This document shows, in pieces, positions 1 to 7,678 of a stretch of DNA of 38,133 nucleotides. The position numbers and the translations under genes were made by a program. The stretch is from an uncultured Gammaproteobacteria bacterium (GTDB taxonomy: Bacteria > Pseudomonadota > Gammaproteobacteria > Pseudomonadales > Pseudohongiellaceae). Position 1 is the stretch's first letter. Each line of letters opens with the position of its first letter. The notes below the pieces were generated by a model. The model worked only from the letters and a program-made list of their open reading frames with translations, did no database searches and was not told where the DNA came from. The DNA lies in assembly GCA_903862645.1 (NCBI GenBank), contig CAIOZF010000122.1:1-38133 (forward strand), read 5' to 3'.

Positions 1-1
1 C

Positions 2-874
2 GTGCTGCGAGCCTGCGGCGACACCAAGACGCCGAGCATCGTAATGGCGGCATCTGGAGTGATCAACGCCGTCCTTGACCCGATCTTTATCTTCGGTTTC
101 GGCCCCATCCCTGCATTAGGAATTCAGGGGGCCGCCATCGCCACATTGATTTCCTGGGTCGTGGCCTTTTTCTATCTGTTCTACTACCTGACTAACAAAC
201 TTCAGCTGGTCTACAAAGGCATTCCCTCTCTCGCTATCTTCATTTCCTCCAGTCGGGAAATGTTGCGTATCGGGATCCCTGCGTCCGGCGCCAACATGAT
301 GACGCCACTGGCCGCCGGCATCATGACCGCCATCGCCGCCAGCTACGGAGAGAGTACCGTGGCAGCCTTCGGCGTGGGGTCGCGCATCGAATCCATCGCC
401 TGCCTGTTGGTGCTGGCGCTGTCGTCCACGCTGCCGCCCTTCATCAGCCAGAATCTGGGTGCCGGGCGCATGGACCGCATCATGGAGTCTTATCGCCTGA
501 CGATGAAATTCATCCTCGTCTGGCAGCTGCTGGTGTTTGTCGTGATGGGATTGCTGGCGTGGTTCATAGCGGGAGTCTTCACGGAGGATGAGGCAGTGGC
601 CCGAGCCATAAGACTCTTCATCTGGATACTGCCGCTAGGATACGGACTGCAGGGAGTGGTGATTCTCACCAATTCGGCCTTCAATGCGCTGCACAAGCCG
701 ATGATGGCATTGTATCTGAGTATCGCCCGCTTCTTTATCTTCTACGTGCCGCTGGCATGGCTGGGCAGTGAATTGTTTGGGCTGGCGGGCTTCTACGGTG
801 GGGCGTTGCTGGGCAACATGATCATGGCAGTGTTGTCATGGCGCAGCTTCAAGAGCGCTATGCACTCGCACTGA
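2..874 (+). CDS. MATE family multidrug efflux transporter, 3' part only
   Basis: The gene enters from outside the window, so the first codon here is not its real start. About 290 residues remain of a family that usually has about 450. The visible part opens with the conserved loop LRACGDTKTP followed by the N-A-x-L-D-P-I-F-I-F-G segment, which in MATE proteins ends the first six-helix bundle. The rest reads as the second bundle, with several hydrophobic helices and the stretch FGVGSRIESIACL. MATE proteins are inner-membrane antiporters that use Na+ or H+ gradients to export cationic drugs and metabolites. The substrate cannot be told from this fragment. It is convergent with the next gene. 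Confidence 0.9.
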   Translation: MLRACGDTKTPSIVMAASGVINAVLDPIFIFGFGPIPALGIQGAAIATLISWVVAFFYLFYYLTNKLQLVYKGIPSLAIFISSSREMLRIGIPASGANMMTPLAAGIMTAIAASYGESTVAAFGVGSRIESIACLLVLALSSTLPPFISQNLGAGRMDRIMESYRLTMKFILVWQLLVFVVMGLLAWFIAGVFTEDEAVARAIRLFIWILPLGYGLQGVVILTNSAFNALHKPMMALYLSIARFFIFYVPLAWLGSELFGLAGFYGGALLGNMIMAVLSWRSFKSAMHSH

Positions 875-878
875 CCCA

Positions 879-908
879 CTGCTGCCGGACCTCTGAGGCC
901 CGCAGCAG
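879..908. terminator. GC-rich stem-loop between convergent genes
   Basis: An inverted repeat pairs CTGCTGCCGG (879-888) with CCCGCAGCAG (899-908), with nine of ten positions matching. It lies in the 42-base gap between the stop codons of the MATE gene and the radical SAM gene. There is no T-run on either side, so it is a weak candidate for a bidirectional terminator and may simply protect both 3' ends. Confidence 0.4.
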
Positions 909-916
909 GAGGCACT

Positions 917-2587
917 TCAGCTCTTGAACAGATTGCGAATGCTGGCCAGCAGGCCGCCTTCTTGGCTACCTGTCCCCTGCTCCGAAGCGGCGAGTACCGC
1001 TGGTGGCACGTACTCCTTGACCACCGGCTCGGCCGCGACAGCAACAGCAGCAAACGCCGCCTTCTGCTCGTCATCGATCATGCTGAAGCTCTTGTCTTGC
1101 ACTTTCGCAATGACCTGTTCACCCGCATCATCTGCAAAACTCAAACGGTTGTTGCTCTCCTGGAAGGCCAGCATCTCCTGACAGATAGAGTTGTACTCTT
1201 CCGCCGTCAGCAGATCGGGGCGCTCCTTCATGTTAAGAGTGAACTGTTTGTCGTTGGCCGCCGAGAGATAATGCAGGTTCTTCTTGGAAGTCAGCAGCAG
1301 ACCTTCTTCTTTCGCTTTGTTGTAGAGCGGCGTGCCACGTAACGGAATATAGGGGAAGAAGAAGAAAAATTCGGGCGCAACGCGACGGTTCAGTTCCAGT
1401 GTCTGGCGCATATTCTCCGCCGTCTCCAGCGGCATGCCGACGATGTTGAAAGTCAGGCGGTTGATGCCGGCCTTCTTGCAGTTCTCAGCCGCTTCGATCA
1501 CCTGTTGGTTGGTCATCTTGCGACCCAGCATGCCGGAGCGATACTTCTCGTCGCCGCTCTCGATGCCGAACCAGATCGTGTGACACCCGGCGTCTGCAGC
1601 CGATTCACAGAACTTCTCGTTCATCACCTCCACGCGGGAATTGATGGAGAATGGCAGATGAATCTTCTCCTTGTAGATCTCGAAGAAGGCACGCACGAAC
1701 TTGAGGTTGGAGAGGAACAGCTCGTCCCAGAATTCAAAGTAGCCGACGTTGTAACGATCACGCAGACGGATCAACTCATCGACCATCGCCTCGGGTTCGT
1801 ACTTGCGCAGGAATTCCTTCTTGACCTTCCAGCCATCGAGCAGTGGCGTGTTGCAGCAATAGGTACAGCGATACGGACAGCCGCGACCGGTCATCACCGG
1901 CAATACCACTTTTTCCTTCGGCCCGAAGATCGAAGTGTTCACATCGGTGAATTTACCGTCCTTCGCGAAAATGTCGTAATCCGGGAATGGCAGTGCGGCC
2001 AGATCGCCGATCTGATGCGGTTCGGTCTTGAAGACATCCCCATCGGCCAGACTCTCCCACATGCCGTCAACAGGACCGTCTTTGCTGCCACGCAGAAACT
2101 GCACGAGATTGCCGATGGCATACTCGCCGTCGCCCACGCAGATGAAATCCACATTCGGGTTCTCGATAGTCTGCTCCTGAGAGAGCATGGCCTGATAACC
2201 ACCGATACAGATCGGCAATTCCGGCTGCAAAGACTTGAGCACCTGGAAATAAGGCTCCATAGGGTACCAGTGCGGGCTCATCACGGAGAAGGCAATCAGA
2301 TCAGGCTGCAGCGCCACGATGCTGCGGGCATAGTTCTCCGGGTTATAAGCTTCGGCATCCCGCAGGATCAGAATCGGCTTGAGAATGACCTCGACCCAGG
2401 GGAAGTCACGCTTCAAGTAAGCCGACATGCTGGCCAGCGGCATGGCGACTTCGTTGCCATCCGGAGAGTAAAAACTGAGGACCAGACGCAGTTTCTTTCC
2501 TGCCGCCTTACCAAACCAGCGCGACTTCGCCTGAGGATACATCGGGCGGTCGGAACTTACGGCAATCACATCAGCTATTGAACTCAT
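917..2587 (-). CDS. B12-binding domain radical SAM protein, substrate unknown
   Basis: The 556-residue protein has an N-terminal cobalamin-binding Rossmann-like domain (about residues 30-200, with the ICIGGYQAML and FICVGDGEYAIGNLV segments). A radical SAM barrel follows (about 230-450). The cluster-binding motif is C-P-Y-R-C-T-Y-C with cysteines at 237, 241 and 244. This is the layout of cobalamin-dependent radical SAM enzymes related to BchE and P-methylases, which do methylations, cyclisations or C-P chemistry. The last 80 residues are alanine-rich and look disordered. No DxHxxG-type cobalamin ligand is obvious, so base-off B12 binding is not proved. It stands alone with no biosynthetic neighbours, so I assign no pathway. 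The ATG start has a GGAG 13 bases upstream. Confidence 0.85.
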   Translation of the reverse strand: MSSIADVIAVSSDRPMYPQAKSRWFGKAAGKKLRLVLSFYSPDGNEVAMPLASMSAYLKRDFPWVEVILKPILILRDAEAYNPENYARSIVALQPDLIAFSVMSPHWYPMEPYFQVLKSLQPELPICIGGYQAMLSQEQTIENPNVDFICVGDGEYAIGNLVQFLRGSKDGPVDGMWESLADGDVFKTEPHQIGDLAALPFPDYDIFAKDGKFTDVNTSIFGPKEKVVLPVMTGRGCPYRCTYCCNTPLLDGWKVKKEFLRKYEPEAMVDELIRLRDRYNVGYFEFWDELFLSNLKFVRAFFEIYKEKIHLPFSINSRVEVMNEKFCESAADAGCHTIWFGIESGDEKYRSGMLGRKMTNQQVIEAAENCKKAGINRLTFNIVGMPLETAENMRQTLELNRRVAPEFFFFFPYIPLRGTPLYNKAKEEGLLLTSKKNLHYLSAANDKQFTLNMKERPDLLTAEEYNSICQEMLAFQESNNRLSFADDAGEQVIAKVQDKSFSMIDDEQKAAFAAVAVAAEPVVKEYVPPAVLAASEQGTGSQEGGLLASIRNLFKS

Positions 2588-2861
2588 ACGCAGACTCTGG
2601 CTCCAGTTTCAGTTCTTCTGCATCGGCAATCCTGTCTCGCACAGGTATTCCCGACTAATTTAGTGGGAAATAGTACCACAAAACCACTCGACAACATCCC
2701 CCCCAAATAATTTGGGGGCCACTGCCAATGCGGGTCGCCGCAGCCGCTGCGCGCTGCCGTGGCGGCCGGTTTCCATCGGCAACGTTTTCCACTATTCTTG
2801 GCCGCCACAGTAGACTAAAACAGCCACACTAAACAAAAACACGCTAAAGCAAAGGCAATTC
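2588..2861. promoter_or_regulatory. Divergent intergenic region with two palindromes
   Basis: This 274-base gap separates the divergent radical SAM and nitroreductase genes and must hold both promoters. It contains an imperfect inverted repeat at 2648-2669 (TTCCC-G-ACTAA, then TTAGT-GGGAA). A perfect one lies at 2700-2718, CCCCCAAAT and ATTTGGGGG around a single A. Both have operator-like symmetry, but I recognise no known regulator site. The second could equally be a short hairpin. Confidence 0.4.
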
Positions 2862-3416
2862 ATGGACGCATTGAGCGCACTGCACACCCGATCCTCCGTC
2901 GCCCGAGTCAGCGGCACCGCGCCCGCAGACAGCGCCATCGATAATCTTTTCCGAGCAGCACTGCGCGCGCCAGATCATGGGCAGCTGCGTCCCTGGCGCT
3001 TTCTGCGCATTGAAGGACAATCCCTGCAAAAACTCGCAGAGCTGTTTGCAGCTGCCGCGCTACAGGACGATCCAGCGCTCAGCGTGGAAGAACAACAGAG
3101 CGCCGCCAGCAAGGCGCTGCGTGCACCACTGATTATCGCGAGCATTTCCCGCGCTGCGCCGCATCCGAAAATTCCGGTGCCGGAGCAGGACTTGTCGGCT
3201 GCTGCCGCCACCCATGCCATATTGCTGGCAGCGCATGCGCAGGGCATCGGCGCCATCTGGAGAACCGGTCCGATGGCCTCACATCCTCTGATTACCGCAG
3301 CACTGGGGATCGGCGAAAACGAAAAGATTATCGGATTCCTCTACGTTGGTCAGCCCGAGGGAGCCCCTCGTCCACTGCGGGAGCTGAACGTGAGCGACTT
3401 TGTAAAGTCATGGTAG
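2862..3416 (+). CDS. Nitroreductase family protein (YdjA-like)
   Basis: The 184-residue protein fits the small FMN-dependent nitroreductase family, close to E. coli YdjA in length. N-terminal residues R-S-S-V-A-R-V plus A-L-R-A-P-D-H-G-Q-L-R-P-W-R-F match the family's FMN-phosphate contact and P-W-R-F segment. The middle has A-T-H-A-I-L-L-A-A-H-A-Q-G-I-G-A-I-W-R, the usual second FMN contact. Such enzymes reduce nitro groups or related electrophiles with NAD(P)H in the cytoplasm; the physiological substrate is unknown. AAAGG lies shortly before the ATG. It is divergent from the radical SAM gene, so shared regulation is possible but not shown. Confidence 0.87.
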   Translation: MDALSALHTRSSVARVSGTAPADSAIDNLFRAALRAPDHGQLRPWRFLRIEGQSLQKLAELFAAAALQDDPALSVEEQQSAASKALRAPLIIASISRAAPHPKIPVPEQDLSAAAATHAILLAAHAQGIGAIWRTGPMASHPLITAALGIGENEKIIGFLYVGQPEGAPRPLRELNVSDFVKSW

Positions 3417-3481
3417 ATCGGCGCTGCAGGAACATGCAGAATTACCACGCCTGAACCTCCGCCAAGAGAGTTGCCTGAACT

Positions 3482-4057
3482 ATGCGTACCACCGTCTTCT
3501 CGACACCAGTACTGACGCCATTGCTGCGGATCATCGCGATTGGTTTACTCAAGCTCAGCGGCTGGAAGGCCGTGGGCCGACCGCTGGAGAATGCGCGCTT
3601 CGTGTTGATCGGAGCGCCACACACCAGCAACTGGGATTTCGTATTGATGCTGCTGGTGGTTCTCAAGCTGCGCATGCGCATCTACTGGATGGGCAAGAGC
3701 AGCCTGTTCCCCTTCCCTGTCGCGGGCTTGATGAAATGGCTCGGTGGCATTCCGGTGGATCGCAGCCGCAATCACAATCTGGTCGAACATACGGTGCGTC
3801 AGTATCACGAAAACCCGGAGCTGGTGGTGTTGATTCCGCCGGAAGGCACGCGCAGCAGGGTCAAGGAATGGAAGACAGGTTTTTATCACATCGCTGTCAA
3901 CGCCGGTGTGCCGGTGCTGATGGGGTACATCGATGCCGCGAAGAAGGAAGCAGGTCTCGCCGATTTCTTTCATCCCAGCGGTCAGATCGAAACCGACATG
4001 CCGACCATCCGCGCATTTTACGCGGACAAACAAGGTATCAATCCAGAGAATAGCTGA
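3482..4057 (+). CDS. PlsC-type 1-acyl-glycerol-3-phosphate acyltransferase family protein
   Basis: The 191-residue protein has the two hallmark motifs of glycerolipid acyltransferases: H-T-S-N-W-D (HX4D; His47 and Asp52) and P-E-G-T-R-S-R (about 120-126). One hydrophobic N-terminal stretch (about 8-25) would anchor it to the inner membrane. The family transfers acyl groups from acyl-CoA or acyl-ACP to lysophosphatidate or related lipids. The short length and the PEGTRSRVKEWKTGFYHIA context fit a PlsC-like subgroup more than true PlsC (about 240 residues), so the acceptor is uncertain. Its last 20 bases overlap the 3' end of the opposing TetR gene. Confidence 0.85.
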   Translation: MRTTVFSTPVLTPLLRIIAIGLLKLSGWKAVGRPLENARFVLIGAPHTSNWDFVLMLLVVLKLRMRIYWMGKSSLFPFPVAGLMKWLGGIPVDRSRNHNLVEHTVRQYHENPELVVLIPPEGTRSRVKEWKTGFYHIAVNAGVPVLMGYIDAAKKEAGLADFFHPSGQIETDMPTIRAFYADKQGINPENS

Positions 4058-4754
4058 GATTACGCAACGTGGTCGCAAACACGAACCCGGCATATTCGTC
4101 AGTGCGCGTGCCCATCAACTGAAACTTCCAGCGCTTCAGATACCACTGCTGCAGCATCGAAGTCGTGTTGGCTGCCAGCATAGCGATATTGTCCACGGAG
4201 AACAGACCCGCATCCACGCCCGCCTGAACCGTATCACGCAGACGCTCATCAAACTTCAGCTCCATCTGCATCGCGGCTTCGCGCTGCTCACGTGACAAAC
4301 CCTTGGCCTCCAGATAGCAAAAGTAATACCAGGGGTGCATGATTTCGTTCATGTAGATGTCTCCGAAAATGATCGCCTTGAGCCGGCTTACCGGGCTGAG
4401 ACTGATCACCGCCTCATCGGACATCACATCATCGATGGCCTTGCGCAACACTTCTTCAATGGCGGCGGCCAGGTCGTCCTTACTGCCGATATATGCATAC
4501 AGGCCACCCATGCTGATGCCGGTCTCGCGACTGAGGTCACGCAGGCTCATGGCTTGAAAACCCTTGCTGTTGGCGAGGCGGAAAGTGCAGGTGAAAATTT
4601 TCTCAAGATTACCCAGCGCAATCTGCGGACTCTTGATCTGCATTTTGTCTCGATGGGTCTCGAAAACCCGACGCCACAGCGGTTCCCCTTCCAGCACCCA
4701 GGTGCGGCGGAACGCGTCGATACTGATCTGTGCGGGCCATTGTTCCATTGTCAC
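4038..4754 (-). CDS. TetR/AcrR family transcriptional regulator
   Basis: The 238-residue protein has a helix-turn-helix at about residues 50-95 (F-T-C-T-F-R-L-A-N, then S-L-R-D-L-S-R-E-T-G-I-S-M-G-G-L-Y-A-Y-I-G-S-K-D-D-L), typical of TetR. A helical ligand-binding domain follows. The first codon chosen is GTG at 4754, six bases after an AGGGAG; an in-frame ATG at 4748 is the alternative. It is divergent from the acyl-CoA dehydrogenase with a 209-base gap, so I infer that it represses that gene in response to an acyl-CoA or fatty acid. The N-terminal extension of about 45 residues before the HTH is longer than usual. Confidence 0.88.
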   Translation of the reverse strand: MTMEQWPAQISIDAFRRTWVLEGEPLWRRVFETHRDKMQIKSPQIALGNLEKIFTCTFRLANSKGFQAMSLRDLSRETGISMGGLYAYIGSKDDLAAAIEEVLRKAIDDVMSDEAVISLSPVSRLKAIIFGDIYMNEIMHPWYYFCYLEAKGLSREQREAAMQMELKFDERLRDTVQAGVDAGLFSVDNIAMLAANTTSMLQQWYLKRWKFQLMGTRTDEYAGFVFATTLRNLSYSLD

Positions 4755-4963
4755 ATTGTCTCCCTGAAAGAGGGGCTCCGTAAAAGAGGATTGCCGTACA
4801 AACGGGCGGGTAAGTGTAATCTCATCGTCGCTGGGAATTAAACTTTTTTTCTGAGGCCGAGACCACGCTCGGAATGTCTGCCAACAGCGGTAATTGCCGA
4901 GACCATGCTATGCTTCGGGAAAGACCCGACATCAAGCCCAAAGCGATCAAAAGGAGGCAGACA
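4755..4963. promoter_or_regulatory. Divergent promoter region of tetR and acyl-CoA dehydrogenase
   Basis: This 209-base gap should contain both promoters and any TetR operator. The clearest symmetric element is CCGAG (4857-4861) with CTCGG (4868-4872) around six bases. A strong AAGGAGG (4951-4957) precedes the dehydrogenase ATG. The operator assignment is a guess from position only. Confidence 0.35.
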
Positions 4964-6745
4964 ATGTCCCACTATCAGACTCCACTGCGCGATATGCGCT
5001 TCAACATTGAGGAGGTGTTCGACTTCACTTCCCATTACACCAGCTTCCCTCAGGGCCGCGAAGCCAGCCCCGATATCGTTACAGCAGTGCTGGAAAGTGC
5101 TGCCCAGTTTGCCGAGGAGGTGCTTGCGCCGCTGGACGCAGTCGGCGACAAGATCGGCTGCACCTGGCACGACGGCGAGGTCACTACCCCGCCAGGTTTC
5201 AAGCAAGCCTATGCGGAATATATTGCGAATGGCTGGACCACGCTGGCCATGCCAACGGAGCTCGGAGGTCAGGGGCTTCCGTCCTCGCTCGCCGGCTTCT
5301 GCATGGAGATCATGTGCACGGCCAACCATGCGTGGACCATGTATCCCGGGCTCAGCATGGGTGGCATCCAGACCATTGCCGCACACGCCAATGATGACTT
5401 GAAGCGCCGCTATCTGCCCAACCTGATCGCAGGACTCTGGTCAGCCACCATGTGCCTGACCGAGGCTCACTGCGGTTCTGATCTGGGATTGTTGCGAACG
5501 CGTGCCACACCCGCTGCCGACGGCAGCTACCGCATCACCGGCAGCAAGATTTTCATCTCCTCCGGCGAGCACGATCTCACCGACAACATCATCCATATCG
5601 TGCTGGCCCGCCTGCCCGACGCACCGCCCGGCATCAAGGGAATCTCGCTGTTCCTGGTACCCAAATTCATGGTCGATGACAAAGGCCAGCGCGGCGAGCG
5701 CAATTCTGTGCGCTGTGGCTCCATCGAACACAAGATGGGTATTCACGGCAACTCCACTTGCGTAATGAATTTCGATGAAGCCACCGGCTACCTGATCAGC
5801 CCCCCGCACAAGGGCATGAGTTGCATGTTCACGTTCATCAACGAATCGCGCATGGGCGTGGCCCAGCAGGCGCTGGCGCAGATCGAAGTGTCGCACCAGA
5901 CCGCCCTGCGCTATGCCCACGATCGCGTGCAATTCCGTGGCATCGTCCGCAGTAATCCGGAGGCAGCTGCCGATCCCATCATCGTGCATCCGGACATCCG
6001 CCGCATGCTGCTGACCCAGCGCGCTTTCGCCGAGGGCGGCCGTGCACTGAGTTACTTCCTGGCCATGCAAACAGATCGCGAACGTTACAGCGATGACGCG
6101 CAGGTGCGTGAAACCGCTGATGCCCTGCTTTCATTGCTGACACCTGTCGCCAAAGGCTTCCTCTCCGAAGTCAGCATGGAGGCAACCAGCTACGGCGTGC
6201 AGGTTCTCGGGGGCCACGGCTATGTCCGCGAATGGGGGCAGGAGCAGCATTTCCGCGATGCGCGCATCACCTCCATTTACGAGGGCACCAGTGGTATTCA
6301 AGGGCTGGACCTGCTGGGCCGCAAGATCCTGGGCAGCCGTGGCAAGGCGCTGGAACCCTTTCTGCTGCTGGTCGGTGACTTCTGCCAACAGCATCCGCAG
6401 GGCCCCTACATCGCGCAGTTGCAGCAGCTGGTGCAGCAATGGACAGCACTGACCGGTGAGCTCGGTGCAAAAGCCCTGCAGAATCCCGACGAGATCAACG
6501 CAGCGGCCTACGAATACCTGATGTTCTCGGGCTATACCGTCATGGCCTGGATATGGGCGCAAGCAGCGGCCGTGGCAGAGACCGCGCTGCAAAAGAGCCC
6601 TGCCGAAAAAGACGCGGTGTTCTACCGCAACAAGCTGGTTACGACCCGTTTTTACTTCGAGCGTCTGCTGCCACGGACACTGGCTTTGTCTGCCAGCATG
6701 CGCGCCGGGGTAGCAACTCTGCCGGAGTTTGATCCGCTGGAATGA
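4964..6745 (+). CDS. Acyl-CoA dehydrogenase (long form with C-terminal AcdC domain)
   Basis: I place the start at the ATG at 4964 because AAGGAGG sits seven bases before it and the product then begins MSHYQTPLRDMRFNIEEV, the conserved opening of this subfamily. This gives 593 residues, the usual size for the long dehydrogenases with an extra C-terminal domain (the type that includes DmdC, 3-methylmercaptopropionyl-CoA dehydrogenase). M-C-L-T-E-A-H-C-G-S-D-L is the FAD-binding segment, and I-Y-E-G-T-S-G-I-Q carries the predicted catalytic Glu440. The enzyme would form the 2,3-double bond of an acyl-CoA and pass electrons to ETF. The chain-length or thioether substrate cannot be read from sequence. 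The divergent TetR gene is its likely regulator. Confidence 0.93.
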   Translation: MSHYQTPLRDMRFNIEEVFDFTSHYTSFPQGREASPDIVTAVLESAAQFAEEVLAPLDAVGDKIGCTWHDGEVTTPPGFKQAYAEYIANGWTTLAMPTELGGQGLPSSLAGFCMEIMCTANHAWTMYPGLSMGGIQTIAAHANDDLKRRYLPNLIAGLWSATMCLTEAHCGSDLGLLRTRATPAADGSYRITGSKIFISSGEHDLTDNIIHIVLARLPDAPPGIKGISLFLVPKFMVDDKGQRGERNSVRCGSIEHKMGIHGNSTCVMNFDEATGYLISPPHKGMSCMFTFINESRMGVAQQALAQIEVSHQTALRYAHDRVQFRGIVRSNPEAAADPIIVHPDIRRMLLTQRAFAEGGRALSYFLAMQTDRERYSDDAQVRETADALLSLLTPVAKGFLSEVSMEATSYGVQVLGGHGYVREWGQEQHFRDARITSIYEGTSGIQGLDLLGRKILGSRGKALEPFLLLVGDFCQQHPQGPYIAQLQQLVQQWTALTGELGAKALQNPDEINAAAYEYLMFSGYTVMAWIWAQAAAVAETALQKSPAEKDAVFYRNKLVTTRFYFERLLPRTLALSASMRAGVATLPEFDPLE

Positions 6746-6767
6746 GACACCGGGTTACTGCCGGGTA

Positions 6768-7475
6768 TCACGCCCAGAAGGACAGCACGGCGGCCAGCCC
6801 CGCAATCGCGCACAGCGATAGCGAGGCGATCCGCAACTGCTGATGAGGAATGCTCTTCATGCTGCGTCGGGCAAGCAGGAAACCCACATAGGTAGCCGGC
6901 AGCAAGGGCAGTGACAGCATAATCTGCCGGCTGCCGAACTGCCCGATGGGCGCGAGGACAAGCAGCGACATCATGCAGCTGATCACGAAGAACGCCGAGA
7001 GATTGGCGCGGATCAGATTGACCTCCTGATGCTGCCAGAGCAGCGCCATCGGCGGCCCGCCGATGGAGGAGCTGGTGCCCATGAACCCGGACATGAAACC
7101 CGCCAGCAACATCCGTCCCGGCGTCGGCTGCCAGCGCAGCGACGTCATGCTCACCGCCACCGCGCCCAGCACTGACAGACCGATCCACAGAGCCAGCCAA
7201 TCCTTGTCAATCCACAGCAACAACGCGGCGCCCGCCAGCGTACCCGGCACGCGGCCGATCACCGCGTTGCCAAGCCCCCGAAACGAGACCTGCCCACGCA
7301 TGCTGATGACATTGAACACGGAGAGCACCAGGGCACAGGTGGTAATGGGTGCGGGCACGTAGTAGGGATCGATGAAGTACAGAATCGGAGCGGCAACGAC
7401 CGCCAGGCCGAAGCCCAAAGCGGTCTGCACAAATGCGCCCAGCATGACGACTGCACAGGCAATCAGAATTTCCAT
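6768..7475 (-). CDS. TauE/SafE family sulfite exporter-like permease
   Basis: The 235-residue hydrophobic protein has about seven or eight predicted membrane helices in the two-repeat layout of the TauE/SafE family. It has G-A-F-V-Q-T-A-L-G-F-G-L-A-V-V near the N-terminus and G-F-M-S-G-F-M-G-T-S-S-S-I-G-G-P-P in the second half, which is the family's most conserved motif. Members move sulfite, sulfoacetate or other small organic anions across the inner membrane. No sulfur-metabolism gene is adjacent, so the substrate is open. No good Shine-Dalgarno is seen before the ATG. It is convergent with the acyl-CoA dehydrogenase. Confidence 0.9.
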   Translation of the reverse strand: MEILIACAVVMLGAFVQTALGFGLAVVAAPILYFIDPYYVPAPITTCALVLSVFNVISMRGQVSFRGLGNAVIGRVPGTLAGAALLLWIDKDWLALWIGLSVLGAVAVSMTSLRWQPTPGRMLLAGFMSGFMGTSSSIGGPPMALLWQHQEVNLIRANLSAFFVISCMMSLLVLAPIGQFGSRQIMLSLPLLPATYVGFLLARRSMKSIPHQQLRIASLSLCAIAGLAAVLSFWA

Positions 7476-7581
7476 CAGAAGACCGCGTTAGTTGAGAGTG
7501 CAAAAACGCGGTCGATGTTAACAGCTCTGGCCTCGTGCCGTCTGCATCAGGGCAGCGAGGTATTGCCGCTGACAACGACAC

Positions 7582-7604
7582 CCCGCTTCTAAGCTTTAAG
7601 CGGG
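7582..7604. other. Stem-loop in the 5' region of the double uvrA gene
   Basis: CCCGCTT (7582-7588) pairs with AAGCGGG (7598-7604) around a nine-base loop, in the 203-base gap between the TauE and UvrA genes. It is about 75 bases before the chosen UvrA start, so it could be in the leader or overlap the promoter. No known function is recognised. Confidence 0.3.
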
Positions 7605-7678
7605 TTTGTCTTCCGTCGTATCGATACTGTATATTGTTACAGCCTTTCATCGCCCAGCAGCACAGCACAGGTCCAGCC

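Noticed and set aside
1505-2581. A 358-codon plus-strand open frame opposite the radical SAM gene
   Set aside because: The minus-strand gene has the CxxxCxxC motif and full length; the other strand shows no domain.
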